In this document: piece by piece, positions 48,447 through 61,291 of the stretch
Position numbering within the stretch: position 1 is the first letter of the stretch
Layout: every line of letters starts with the position of its first letter
Assembly: GCA_033297075.1 (NCBI GenBank)
Contig: MU858052.1
Location: 248,001 to 312,000 of the forward strand
Direction of reading: 5' to 3'
DNA: 64,000 bases
DNA from: Rhypophila decipiens
Lineage: Eukaryota; Ascomycota; Sordariomycetes; Sordariales; Naviculisporaceae
Translations under genes and position numbers: made by a program
The notes under the pieces: model-generated
Database searches by the model: none
What the model was told of the DNA's origin: nothing
The model's input: the letters and a program-made list of their open reading frames with translations, nothing else

Positions 48447-49630
48447 ATCTGGCCCCGTTGGGATTGTAAGTGCATTCTTTCAAGAGCGTAGAGCTCGCCA
48501 GTAAAAGTTACTACGCAGTCAGTGGCGATTGATCATTTTGTAGGATACAATTCGCCATGGACTTCTGAGCGCAATGGGTCGTGCTTGGTTAATCCGAATT
48601 CGTAAGTAATTTCCACGTCATTGAACAAACAGCGTTGAAAACCTGAATTGAAGATTATACCCTTCAAAGATTATTTTATCATGTATGGATGACTTTGGTC
48701 ATGACGCACGAGATCAGTCGCAAGGGCAAGATCAACCAAAAATATATGGTATTAATGCAAAGCCAAAACACATCCATGATGGTCGGGTATATGTTTTCCC
48801 AAGTTCAGTTCGCCCTGTCAATTCAGAGTATTACAAAGTCCTGTCGGTCTCTTTATCCCTGCCCGCCCCTGTGAATAGAAATAAATGAGAATTATAAGAA
48901 ACAGTGAGAATAGATACAGAAAAGACAGCCCTAGATCTATGTCCACCTATCCGTTGAACTCCCTTCATACTTATACGTGTTAAGTTGATGTGATATATGC
49001 GTCAATATATTCTTCTTCATGTTGGCGTACAGAGACATGAGCATGATATTTTTGCTGGGGAGTCGTATTGGGAAGCTTTTCAGGGCATGTATCCCAAGTT
49101 CCATAGGCGTGGGCAAGGAAGATGATGGCCTCCTCAAGCGAGTAAAATAGGTGATCAAAGTGGGAGGGAGAACAAAAGAGAAACAGAATATCCCAGAGAG
49201 AAGGAAAAGGAGGACAGGCAAAGAACCGATAAACGCCAGGCCTGGGAGAGACAAAAGGAAGGATTCATACCACAGGCTAGAAGGTATATATCGGTAGGTA
49301 GAGTCCTTTTGTTTTGTCCCCTGGCGTGTCTGTAACCCCCAAACCACGCCACTGGAGGTAGAAAGAAAAAAGAAAACCAGCTACTTATCGTGACAAATTG
49401 GAAATGCCGACTCATTGAGACGGGTCTTCACGGCCGCCTCACAAAGGTCTGGGGCCACCCTTCTTATCAGTGCCCCCCAGCACAAAAGAAAAACGCTGAG
49501 GAACGAGATCCAACTGGAATCTCCAACAATGTCAAGAAATCAACGCTCTCTCGGTTAGTCAGAAGCCCAAGACTGCTCGTCTAGAGCAATTGGATTCATA
49601 CACCGCAGAAATTCCCTATCACCACGTCAA
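48447..49630. other. Convergent intergenic region
   Basis: Between the 3' ends of TIM21 and the BTB-bromodomain gene. It is AT-rich with low-complexity stretches. Frames are short and unconserved, so no gene is called. Confidence 0.5.
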
Positions 49631-51220
49631 TCAATTACCCTCGTCGCCTTCCATCTTGGAGATCCACTTATTCATCTGGGAGTACTTGTCCTCAAAGGTC
49701 TTCTGCAGCTTCTCACAAGCAGCCCAGATGGGTTTGTCTTGGGACCAATAAGTATAGCAATTGGTGAAGATCTGGTTCATATCGGCGAGGAACTCGTTTT
49801 CGTCGGCGTACTCGTGACGGTCCATCTTGGCCTTCATCGTACCCAGGTCCATCGGCTTTTTGACCTTTTCAAAGTAGTCCGGGCACACGTCCAACTGGGG
49901 ATTGACCGGTTCTTTGAACGGGCCGACCAGGCGGGTCCAGAAGCCTGTTGGGCAAACGTCAGTAACCATGAAGAAATAACAGGAACCATGGGAACAAGAG
50001 AAACAATAGGAGCAAAAGGAGATAGAGGTACTGACCAGGTCCAGAGAGCATTCTTGTCAAGAGATCCGCACAAAAGTTGAGTCGTTGATTAGTTGAAAAT
50101 GGTTGCCCATCAATTGTCCCGGCGAGCGCCGCGTTGGATTTGCGCTTGCCCCCGCCCTTCGTGCCTGATCCTGACGGAAGTGACGCCCTTGCATTGGGCT
50201 TCCGACCTGCGGCCTTGGTGTTGACAGAAACAGTTGCGGCGCCGTTTGGAACTACATCAGAATTTCGTTGCCTCTTATTTGGACGAGCAGCGACATCAGG
50301 TTCAACGGCGTCGAAGTGACTAGCATTACGGCGTTGCCCAGTTGTCAAGTCTGTATTCGGTGTTTCGGAAATCGGTGGAGCCGGAAGCACAGGAGCATGA
50401 ATGTCTTGGGCAGTTGGAGTTGGAGTTGCTTCAAGAGAGCTCATGGCCACGACCAGCTCACTGAGCACCTCCTGCGGTAGCGATCGGGCGAATTCTGTCC
50501 GAGAGTCAGAGGATCTCATGTATTCCGCTGCCCAGGATAACAGAAGTTTTCGAATTGTCGAGTCCTCGGGTGTATCCTTCCAAGCTTGCACAAGAAGGGG
50601 TGTCGCAGGGATGTGCGAGGTTATTCGTCGATATTCGATCATTGCCTCGAGAGCTGCATCGCAAAGGCCATCAATACCCAGCTCATGGCCAAGCCTCCAG
50701 AGACTGATAAGGATCTCATAGGACGGGAGGCTATCGACTTCGGAGAACACTTGGCCCGTGTACATGAAATTTTGGGCGTATCCAAAGACGACGGGATCGG
50801 TATCGGGAAGCCTGACAATATTCTCGATAGTGATGGGATCGTTCATCTTGAAGTACTCCCTGTAGTAGGCCGACTTGGCGGCAAGAAAGTCGATGTGGAT
50901 TCCGAAGGGTGATTCCTCCTTCCCTACAAGTATTATGGCAAAAATCGGATGTGGTTGTCTGCAGTTGCGCCATTAGTGGGGGAATGGAAAGAATGTAAGT
51001 TAGTGGATACAACTCACAGCCAGCTGAACGGTTTCTCAAGATCAAGAATGACTTGCTGCCTCTCTGTGTCCTCGGGCTGGCCAGTTTCTTGCCCTTCACT
51101 GACATCGTTGACAGTGTGCGTCGGTGGTGCAGCAGTGGCCTCTTCTTCGGCAACTTGTTCTTTCTCGACATGAGTAGCGTCTCCGTTGGAGGCGCTATAC
51201 ATATCGGTCTGGGTGTCCAT
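49631..51220 (-). CDS. BTB/POZ domain plus C-terminal atypical bromodomain protein
   Basis: Three minus-strand exons, 51220-51018, 50958-50036 and 49944-49631 (introns 59 and 91 nt), give 479 residues. An acidic N-terminus is followed by a BTB/POZ-like fold at about 74-175 (PIFAIILVGKEESPFGIHID, then SAYYREYFK and VFGYAQNFMYTGQV, then LISLWRLGHELGIDGLCDAAL). The middle is disordered with basic clusters (RPNKRQRN, GGGKRKSN) that may be nuclear signals. The bromodomain is at about 375-475: GPFKEPVNP, CPDYFEKVKKPMDLGTM, EFLADMNQIFTNCYTYW. The usual acetyl-lysine-binding Asn after NCxxY is Trp442 here, so binding to acetyl-lysine may be weak or altered. The first junction is fixed by reading VGKEESPFGIH through an internal TAG-looking acceptor that is really coding. 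A chromatin-related role is inferred from domains only. Confidence 0.85.
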
Positions 51221-52043
51221 TCTCACTGAAGGACAGTGAGAATGAGATTCTGTGATGCTCAAGGGCTTTATTAATAAAAAAGGATGTGCTCTCGATGAAT
51301 CATATGTGAAACAAGATGAATTGAATGAGATTCTTCATGGGCAGCGATGAGATGGGCCTGGGCGTGTTGACTGCTTGTGAATTGCAAGCTCTCAGTGAGT
51401 TGTCGTTATTGTGGAATTGTTGTCGTGAGAATTGGCGAATGAGATTTCAGCTGCTGGGAGCTGGGATCAGCCCCACAGTTGCCGGTGTGTAGTGGGGCCG
51501 GCATTTTGCTTGGCGTTGATATCCCGTGGTATCAGATTCAGAGCACCAAACCCTAACCCCGTAAAACCATCACAACTTCATTTATCTGCTTGCCCCATCA
51601 TCGAATATGACTTTAACTGCGATGCATCACGTATAAGCAATCAGTCAAAGTAAGACGACGGTTATCTCTACTACAAATGTCTCGACGAGAGAAAAGGGCC
51701 TATCGGGGCAGCTTTGTAGCCAGATTACGCACCCGTTGAGCAAAGCCGCGTAATCGACACACCTGACCTTATCTCCCATTGGTCTGAACAAGAGAAACCC
51801 TCGCAAGATGAAGCCTAAAGAGGAAACCTTTATGAGGCCTGACAAGTCCGAGTCCCATTGCACCGGTATTGTTCAGCCTTGAGAATCGAGGTAACCCGTG
51901 CCGCCTGAGAGGCCTCTTGAGGGGTCAAATAGGCTCCCAATACTTCAAAATGTATCCATTCGAAATCATCTCAGGTTCCTCGATCTAGTTGACATGAACA
52001 TTTGACTTCTATCCTTGAAACTCGACTCCTCCCCATCCTCTTT
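51221..52043. promoter_or_regulatory. Divergent promoter region, BTB-bromodomain / MGCAESK gene
   Basis: 823 bp between two divergent start codons. It contains ACCCTAACCCC at about 51549 (telomere-like, short). No gene is seen. Confidence 0.45.
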
Positions 52044-52695
52044 ATGGGTTGCGCAGAGTCAAAAGAAGAAGAGGAACTTGCGTCAGAACACTTGCTGTCG
52101 TCTTTTCCCATCACTGAGCCTTCAACTTCAACCGCCGACATGGGACAGCCCCCTCCGCAGCCTCAGTATAGGGCCCTCCAACCTTTAGTTGTCAGCTCTC
52201 GGTTTTCTTCGCAGCACGAACGGCTTCTTCTTGAACTCCTTCCGTTCAAAGAGACTGCCGAGTTCCGTGAGTAAGTCGAAGGTCCCAGTTCACAACCTTG
52301 AACAACAAGCCTTTGCTAACAAACAAGCAAGGTGGTTAAGCAGCGCCTACGTTCAAGGATCATGGAACGAGATCCAACAAGACTACCTCGCTCGTAATCC
52401 AATAGCGCCAGAACCAGACAAAGACCACATTGTCAGGGTAGCCAAAGACGCCATCAATTCAAAGGATCCCAAGTACCTGGTGTATCACCCCGACAAGACC
52501 GACTGGACTTCAGAAGACCACCACGTCCGCTTCATCGCTACACTCGTCCTGGACAACAAGCTGAAGGGGTTATGGTCTGACGGGGACTGGAGGTCAAAAA
52601 GCACCGATGTGACAAAGGCTGCGTTTGAAGTTCTCAGCTTCCTTCGCGCCGCGTCCCTCAAGGCGGATGCGGGCCCTCCGGGGTATGATGATTAA
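52044..52695 (+). CDS. Uncharacterised protein with dual-lipidation N-terminus (MGCAESK)
   Basis: Two exons, 52044-52270 and 52332-52695 (intron 61 nt, GTAAGT...GCAAG), give 196 residues. I do not recognise the family. The N-terminus MGCAESKEEEE fits the N-myristoylation consensus (Gly2, Ser6) with an adjacent Cys3 for palmitoylation, so plasma-membrane or endomembrane attachment is likely. A Ser/Thr/Pro-rich linker is followed by an alpha-helical part (FSSQHERLLLELLPFKETAE) and a mixed domain with WNEIQQDYLARNP, DKTDWTSEDHHVRFIATLVL and LKGLWSDGDWRSKSTDVTK. Similar N-termini occur in signalling scaffolds such as the yeast vacuolar EGO complex, but homology to those was not seen. It is divergent from the BTB-bromodomain gene and convergent with the GPI-protein gene. 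Confidence 0.78.
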
Positions 52696-52977
52696 GGCTC
52701 GCGCGAGTTTCCATCTGAATTGGTGTCCCATATATTGTCTCATTTTCCTGTCATTTTTTATGCGCGTGATCTTGGCTAAGAACCTGAACTTCAAGTCAAT
52801 CATTTACTCTCGTTTACTATATATAATGATTGCTATCTATTTAGTTACTATTCTATATGCGTCTGCAAGTATTGTACTCTCCAATGATGTCCGGGTATCC
52901 AAGTCAATATATGCTCCAAGCAACTCCCCTTTCCCAGTCTGTCGTTATACAGCCCGGGACCCTTTTCAGCCCTCCTC

Positions 52978-53629
52978 TCAAAGCAGAATCGCACCCCCCG
53001 CAAGAGCTGCGACACCAGCAAGCAAAGCCTGCTGCGTGTTTCTGGGTACTCCACCGGTACTTGAGGTTGAGGTAGCAGTCGTCTTGATACCGTCGTCGCC
53101 TGTGGTCGTTGGCGAGCCGGTCTGCTGGGCCAGCTTCTCGAGACCAGCCGTGATGGTCACATCGGTTGCGAACGTATTAATAGTAGAGATGACGCTCGTC
53201 TCGACCCCAGAGACCTGGCTGCCCCCTGGCCCGAATGCCGGGGACTGGGTACAGGTTCCGACGTCGGTGGTGACCTTGCACTCGACATGTACCGTTTCAC
53301 TGTGTTTGGGCATTTTTCAGTATACTAGCTACCTTTCCCAAGGGACGTTGGATACACACTGACCTGATCATGTTGATTTCCCAGCTTAGGGTACCTGGTC
53401 CCTCGGCAACCGTAAAGCCTGGGAACGTGCAATTGTCCGATTTCACGCTGGACGGACACCCTAAGCTGTACGCTGTGGCGCCATTGGTGACCGATATGAC
53501 TGATCCATGGATCGTTTGGGGTGCGAACTCAGGCAGCGTGAGAGTCACGACGCTCGTCGAGGCATTGTTCCCTTGAGCAAAGACTCCAGTGACAGTAGCG
53601 GCGGAGATTAAAGCAAGAGTGCGGACCAT
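52978..53629 (-). CDS. Predicted GPI-anchored cell-surface protein
   Basis: Two minus-strand exons, 53629-53364 and 53299-52978 (intron 64 nt, GTCAGT...CACAG), give 195 residues. The signal peptide is MVRTLALISAATVTGVFAQ. The ectodomain has several N-glycosylation sites (NNAS, NCTF) and four cysteines in total, two in exon 1 (GCPSSV, DNCTFP) and two in exon 2 (VECKVTTDVGTCTQ). The C-terminus has a Thr/Ser/Gly-rich stretch and a short hydrophobic tail (ALLAGVAALAGGAILL), as in GPI-anchored fungal proteins. It shows no enzyme motif and no relation to the GPI-like protein at 8392. The surface location is well supported, but the role is unknown. Confidence 0.83.
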
Positions 53630-56600
53630 TTTGGTATATCACAGGCGGTTTTTTGGTGTTTTACTTGTCGGAAGTGAGAAGGCGGCCTTTGAAGAGTTAC
53701 TGAATAAGGCTTGAGCTGTTGTTGATGATGAATGGTGTGTTTTGTAGGAAGTTTCTAATGTTGCTGATGTTATTTTATACATTATATCGGTCGCAAGCAG
53801 GACCTTGACATCTGGGGCAATTGACTGGAAGCTCAGCTCGCATTCAGGTCGAAACTACGCCACTAGAACGAGAAACAGCCATTGATCGCATCTCGGCGAT
53901 CTGCACTCGATGGCAAATTCTCATTCACCAACATGAAAGTCCTGAGTATACCAGCGCACCGATTTGGATGCTCCGTTTAAGCCAGTTTTGGCTTGACCGG
54001 GTTGGTGACTCGGGTATCGGGGTTGACTCCCTGCCAATCTGGATTATTTTGAAGATTTGCATCAAGATCGCCATGTCATGGGCTAGGCAACCCCTTTCCA
54101 TTGGACTCCGAGGTTCCGGGTGATGCCAATCCGAGCTTCCTTCAATCCTTCACCCAACCTAACATGTATATTTATCAACCACAGCCCGGCGATCGACTCG
54201 GACTCGCAGACCATGTCATAAACCAGGTGCCAAAACCACTACGAAGTCTATGACTTGTCGATGGATTCGGGCTCCTGAACTCAAAACACGGAATCTCTGC
54301 CCAGTGAACAGGGCACAAAGGCCCCATGATGAGCGCCACGAGGGAGAAAAAGAGGCCAGCAGAGACGAGGAACAAGAGCTAATATTCCATTTAGTTTGGC
54401 CAGAATGTTCGAGAGTCTCGGTTTCTGCAACTCCGAGTACTCGGTCTCAAACAGGATTCCTTAAGGGAGCCTATGAAAAGCCAGTCAACAGCACACGGTC
54501 GAATCCAGCATGGTACTTCTGTAATTGTCGCCGACAGCAGATGATATCACCGCCAAAATGATCGATACCTCGAACCAATCGCCTCCCAAGACCTACATGT
54601 TGAGCTGGGTTAGGCCATCGTCACTCCGCTGTCTGAGGGACATCAACCTAGAATTCATTGTCCTATATTTCAGCTGAGCTCCTTTCATTTTCGGACAGGA
54701 TCAAGAAAAGACTTACTGTTAACGCCGAGCTGAAGTTTTTAATGGAAGGAGTCCGGCCCATGATGTCGCTCGATAATACCCGCTGTCTCCTCGGGGGGTA
54801 GAAAGCCAACAGTGATTCAAGCTCAAACCCGTGGATGAAGCCAAATGGCCTATGAATGACGTGGGCCTGAGATGAGCTCTCGTTGCAACGGCTGGGGGCT
54901 CTTTTTATTCAGCACAATGCCTCAACGGGTGTCCGGATGAGGCTACTCCCGGGACACAGAAAACCGAGAAAATAGAGTACGTCTCCTCTCTTCTGTTCCC
55001 ATCCCAGCAACTTTATGGAAAGCTGCTTCCATGGCTTTCGACGAAATAATTGGAAAGTTCTCAGGCTGGAGAGAAACAACCGACTATCTCGTCCATTTCC
55101 AGAATCCGTGTCTGTGAAAGGTGAAAACTCACATTAGCTCTTGACACTGAACCAATTCTTCAAGGAGACTACAGGGCAAATGAAGAAAGAATACTCCGGG
55201 GCTCTGTCTACGGGCTCCCATCCGACAAGTTCAAGGCTCAACTCCTTCTAAAATGCTCGACAATCTTTACGGATAGACCTTCGACCTTCAAATGTCGCTG
55301 CCAGTATCATGGAACCCGATGGCTGTAATACAGGCCCTCGCCGGTGAGCATCGATGATCTGTACTTGATCGGCTACTAGAGTGGGCGGGGCACATCGACA
55401 TGGTTAGGGTTATTCGCATTTTTGAGGAGAGCCACGAGTTATTGCTCAAAACGTCCTGTCTTCGTCCCATCACTTCTAGGGACCGTCTCAACATTACCTG
55501 CTAACGTCTATATAATCCTGTTATCCTGGCACTGTTTTCACAGGGAGTTCGGTCTCAGAAGACATGAGCGTTGGGCCGTTGGCCTAGCGGTCTAAGTCGT
55601 TGTTTCTCCCTGTACCGACCGCCCCCCGCCGCCGTCGCCCTCAAGAGGGCATGGGTTCGATTCCCAGCTTCGAATCCAAGAAAAGCCGTTAGAGTTGCAG
55701 AGGGATGCCCTTAGTTTTATGCTACTTGAACTATTTTTTTTAAAAAAAACAAAAAAACAATGTTGTTCTTTCAGAAAAGAAAAGGAAAAACGTAAACAAA
55801 CAATAACAGAATAGGGGTTTTCTCAAAAGCTGTGTAGACTAAACTGCGATAGCAAATCGTAAGTCAATCAGGTAAAGATCTCCCACTGACTCGATTTCGG
55901 AGCGATTTCCGAATCAACGAGGAGAAGAATTGAGATCGGCGCTGGTTTTGCCTCTCGTTACCCCTGGAAGAAGGAACAAGCAGCCCTAATCCTTGCTAGG
56001 GGCTAGGCGGCTTGCACTAGTCTCCGCGGGCCGGCCCGCTCTAGAAATATGGGGAAGGCCTGGAACATCCCGAACTGGCCAATATTCTCTCCTAACACAT
56101 GTCAATTGAAAAGAGAAGACGGAGCAAGAACGCCACAACCAGTAAAGAGAGTATGGTACAGTATATCGTAAGTGTATTTTCAATGGGAAAAAAAGAAAAA
56201 AAAAGCAAGATCATACGCCGCCCAAGTTTCTCCCGAAAATGGCCCTGACAAGACGGTCACAACGTATTCTGGTATCGAGCAACAAGTAAAGCACGGCTGG
56301 GCTCGATTTGCCCCCATGTATGATGATGTTCAGAGGTATCTGTACCCATGGACTTTCACGTGCTGGTACTTTGTATGTATCTCTACATTGCACATACAGT
56401 TGACGATGAAGATGAAGATCTCCGCCTGGCTCGCGGTCTCCCCCGGGCAAGATTCTCCGAATGTTAGAGTGAGCAAGGGCAAAACAATAATATATTGGCC
56501 CTCGTCGCATTTCGGAGGCTCGGATTCGGAACGATGGCGGGATATTGGGACTTCCACTCCCTCCCGGATGCAAGGATACCGCCCCCATATCGAAGTAGTG

Positions 56601-59600
56601 TAATGGGGGTCTTATCCCCACTTGTGATAGCAGAAGGCCCGAGGAGGTGATGTCCCCCGCGGCTTGGGAAGCTTACCGTGGAACAAGCTTGACCGTTAAT
56701 TCGCTAGTGGGCGTGTGTTGTGGGATGAGCAATTGAATGTTCGGTGTGAATGTTTAGATGAATTGTGAGAATTGTGGATCTTGGTATGGCCAATGTCAAG
56801 CATTCCGGCCGTGGAGAGAAGCAGAGAGTGCGGGCCCTGCTAGGTATCGATTGAGGGGACAAGTGTGAAATGAGACCATCTCCAACACGGGGTGGTTCGA
56901 TAAACATGCTCAACACGTACGTCTACACATAACATTAACCCAAAACACCACGTCTCGGACACAGCTTGTGTGAGCAGACGAGGGGAAAGAGACATGGTAC
57001 GACAAATAAACAGGGTAATCAAGGCCATGAGTTTCCCCGTTCGTATCCGTGCAGAAATCGAATAGTGAGTGGAGTGAAACTGTTCGGGTTTGCTTCCGGA
57101 AGGTCTGGTTCGCAAATGCTACCCTTGGGTTGGGGACTGCGAGAGAATCAAAGGGAGGGAAAGGACCTTGACGGATAACAGCCCAAACTTGCAGCAATGG
57201 TTGAATACAAAACTTCTTCACCGATCAAGGTTCAATAACTAAATCCGAAAAAAGTATTGGAGGATGCGCGAATCAGCCGCCATTCTCCGCTCGCCGGTGT
57301 CTCATGGCGGCGAGCGCCCCGCCCGACCCGTGCCCCCCTTCATCTCCGTGCCGGACGGGTCAATCGTACCGAAGCTGCGCCCCGGCTCCGCAATCCATCC
57401 ACAACTGAATGGGGAAGTGGGACGGGTGTGGTTGCGAATGTGAAAGGAAAGTACAGGGACAAGCACATGTAGCCGATACCTGACTGATGTGCTCAGGCCA
57501 TTGAAGATGATGATACTTAGTCAAAGTAACTTGCTGCCACTGCATGAGGTTGAGTCCACGGCTAATGGTGTTGCTCGTGTCCCCCGAACACTCCCAATGG
57601 AGATCTCACGACATGTCACAAGATGCGGAACCATGGCAATCTCAGACACCAACCATACGCTTTCACCAGTGACGGATATACGTCAAAGTTGGGGGCGTCC
57701 AAGCCAAGACAAATACAAGTACAATGTACGGGTCTAGTTCTAGATGCATGGTGACCAACAATCTTGGGACCCAAGACACATCAAACCAGAGACCATGGGC
57801 CGAGAAGGCGGGAGGGTAGCACTTGTGTCACCGAACCAGACGTCGGGGAAGATAACTTGCAGTTCCGCTGCGCATCATCTATGCAAGCTCACCATCAGGA
57901 TATTGCAATACCCTGACTACCGTATGTCCCTATCAACAAAATGATGGGGGTCAATTGCAACCACAGCCCCCCGCACCGGTCGAGTTGGAGTCTGAGGACC
58001 ATCGGCTCCAAATGCCACCTTACAGCCTAGGTATCAATACCGGATTCATCCCCAGCCTCGTCGCCGTCACTCAACAGCAACCGGGCACCGTCGCGAACCA
58101 ACCATTGTGAAGTTATTAATACATGGTAACCAACTGCATGGAGTGGACTACTCCGTACAACATCAAACAAGGCGATCCAACGACATATCCCCAAAATTAA
58201 TATTAATATCGCAGAACACATGGAGATGTCGACTCAATGGAGTCATTATCAGGTCATCGCGCATCATAGATTCGATATGTGGACTGAGAGTATATTCCCT
58301 TCCCACCGGTAAACAAGATGATATCTGTTCGCCATATTGTCTTGAGACGAACCGCGCATTCTAGTCCTCATCAACCGGGAGGATCCTCTCCGGTGCCCAG
58401 ACAGCCAGACAGCTCCAAGACCAATCCAATCGCGACGAGATGATATTCGACATCACACTAACTCACCGGCCTTGTTATCACAAGCTTGGTTCAATTATGG
58501 GATGAGTATCTCGTATGAATGTGACCTGGCTACTTGGGGAGTTGGCTGGGAGTACCAAAGATATCTATCACCAGCATCCGTACCAGGAAAGCGAGAATCC
58601 CCAACACGGAAAACCAAGATGCAGATTTATATCTCGAACAAATCGGAGACTCACCGGTGCTAAGTACATGCATTCCCGTTCTGCTATTTCTCCCCTTTTG
58701 GCAGCTACTGACGCCTCATTGTCCCATCGAAAACACCCCCTTCTTGGGAGGTTGCCTTATAGGACCTAAACTCACAGCTGTCACTGTCACCGAGACCACA
58801 CCATCACCACAAGGAAAATAAAGGAGACAAGAATGAAGGCATCCCCAACGAACGAGTCTGGGCGTCAGGTGTACATCCTACATCCATACCTCACTCAGCT
58901 AGATTGTGCCTGCCCTGCACTGCCTGCCGGCTTGCCAACTACCCCCAGACCACAACTTAACATATGTAGATACCTAATGTATAGGTATAGATACCAAGAG
59001 GCTGATATCATGTTCAAGATCTAATATCTTCAACAACAATGTATTCTACATGAACTGTCTACTACATGTACACCATGGGGACCTACTACACACCGCCGGT
59101 ATAGAAGCATCCCACCAGCCTCCCGTATTGCGCCTTGACGGTCTAACGCTCTGATGCTGTAAAGTCTGCCCGCGCGCCTACCTAATTATCCTCTTCCTCC
59201 CATCGAGGTTACAGTGCACGTACACGTGCAATCAGCAACGGCAAGTGACCGAACTTGTGTTGTGTTGATCACAGATCTCTAACAAGGGCAAGAGACCGCA
59301 ATACTAACAGGACAGACAGCCAGTGCCCCTAGCTTTTCCTCATCCAGGAACCATAGGAGACTTGACTGATACAACCCAATAAACAATATTGAAACTGATC
59401 TCAACATACCGCTCACTCAATTTGGGCACACAAGTAAGGACTGGAAAGAGCGACATGGACATTGCAAGTACATGTAAAAAGGCCCAGACCGCACACCGCA
59501 CGCCACAAAACCAAACAACGTCTCTCTACGGTAGATATACAGATAGATATGGCCATATGAGCACTTCAAGTTCTCTGTAAATTTACCAGAATAGGACTAG

Positions 59601-61291
59601 AACTACCTAGTGACTGCCGGTATGATATGCATGTAGAGTTAGTGGTGGTACCGTCTTCACCCTGCAGGATCTCGATAAGTAATGTATGTGTCAAGCAGCC
59701 CGAGCCCATCCATCCGTCGTCCATGGCACCCACATACGTTTTGATTCATTGCATGGCACATTCATGGTGTTGCCTATTTAAAAAAGGCAAATGAAAACTA
59801 AACAGATAGCATAGATGAAAAGATAGCGCAAGGTTCCTGTTCGGGCCAAGACACTGAGCTGACATACATGTAGTATACTATATAAATGTACAATACAATT
59901 TAGCAAGAAATCAATTTTCAGGGGTCCCGTATTGCCTTGCTTTTCACCATCCATACACACCGACAGGGTATCTATCTCTACGTGTAGAAAAGTTGACGAT
60001 ACCCACCCACCCTCGCGGAATCCTTCCCGGGCTGCAAGAAGAAAGTAGGGTACTTGCTTATCAGATCAAAGTCGAGTCTCATTGTTATCGACCGGACAAA
60101 CTTGCCATGTACGGATATCTTGCTGACTTCACTCCATCATCGCCTTCGATTGCCTTCCCAGGTGAATTAGTACAACATGAAGCAACCTAGTCGGCAGTTC
60201 ATCATGGCAAAATCTAAACGCACCCAGGCAGGCAGGCAGGCAAGTAGAAACCCATCGAAACGAAAGCTAGCGTGGCTTCTATATAGCCCTTCATCTAAAC
60301 AATGACAACAACAACAACGACGACGATCATCGTCCCGTATCGTATCTAAAACACTCAGAACAATACCGCCGCAAGCTATAGCTTTCGGACTGAAACAAAG
60401 CTGCATCCGTCCGATGATGCGATGTAGCAAGCTGATAGGGAATGATGATGATGATGATGCTGGTTGCTCCACTTCCCGAAGCAACAATACGTACTTGCAA
60501 TTGGTGAGTCTGGACCATTGACGACCCCCAAGGCAGAATAACACCTTCCAAGATTTTGTCATCTCATTTCCGCCATGGATGGGATGGCGGCAGCTCGGGA
60601 TCAAACGCGGCTAATGCTATTTTCTTTCTTTGCCGCATAGCGCAAAAGACAGAGAGAGCGCGAGATCAAACTCACCGTGCAGCGCCACCATGTCCTGAGC
60701 GCGCAGCTGTAAAGAAATAAAAGACCGCAGCTTTTCAACGTGGTTTCATTCAATGCAACGGCGGTTGCTTTATCCCGTTCGCTCAAGGTGAAGGCAGGAT
60801 TTCTTCCGTTCGTGCCGAGGGGTGGCCGGCAACTCACCGGTCAATCGCGCACGTCCCGTAAACGAAAAGAAAAGGGGCAAGAGCGCCGCGGCCGGCCGAG
60901 CTTAACGAGGCCCAAGGTGTGCGCATATCCGATTACAAAAAGCGGGATTGCCTGCTGTGACGGTAACGCTGAGGTTAGACGCCACGAAACCCCATTTCTA
61001 TACAGCTTCTGGGAAGCCGTTGCATTCCAACATCATCATTCGACCGTAAAGCGCGGTGCCGAGAAAGAGACGTTCCGATTCGCCCCGAATTAACAACACG
61101 GTCTGAGCTCGGCTGCAGACTGGCAACGACCTAATGGCCCGACACCATCTCGCCGCTGCAAAGCTCCGCGCAAAATTTCCTCCCGGATGATGTGATTTTG
61201 CCAATCAGTCAGCGTCCAAAGACTTGTTTCGTCCAGCGGAGCTGATGGGATTCAAGTTGTGACACATAGACAGGGAACAACTGGACAATGG
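53630..61291. other. Gene-poor region
   Basis: About 7.6 kb without a supportable gene. Frames of 100-145 codons start at GTG or TTG, overlap on both strands and lack motifs. Seen: a tRNA-like Pol III element at 55571-55676, A/T homopolymer runs at 55733-55760, and trinucleotide runs (ACA/ACG near 60304, GAT/ATG near 60445). The last few hundred bases may be the 3' UTR of the Rad51-like gene. Confidence 0.4.
55571..55676 (+). other. tRNA-like Pol III element (probable tRNA pseudogene)
   Basis: A good box A (TGGCCTAGCGGTCT) is followed by a GCCCTC-AAG-AGGGC hairpin that looks like a type II variable arm and a T-arm with perfect box B (GGGTTCGATTCCC). However, the 5' and 3' acceptor halves do not pair, one D-stem pair is broken, and no clear anticodon loop can be drawn. 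T/A runs follow at about 55733. It is best read as a decayed Leu/Ser-type tRNA or the head of a tRNA-derived SINE. Confidence 0.4.

Noticed and set aside
50900..50936. TAG acceptor just before the GGAAGGAGG coding stretch in the BTB gene
   Set aside because: It gives the wrong phase; using CTGCAG at 50961-50959 restores a continuous BTB reading through this triplet.
56172..56603. 143-codon plus-strand frame
   Set aside because: Opens at GTG, overlaps a similar-length antisense frame, and has no motif.
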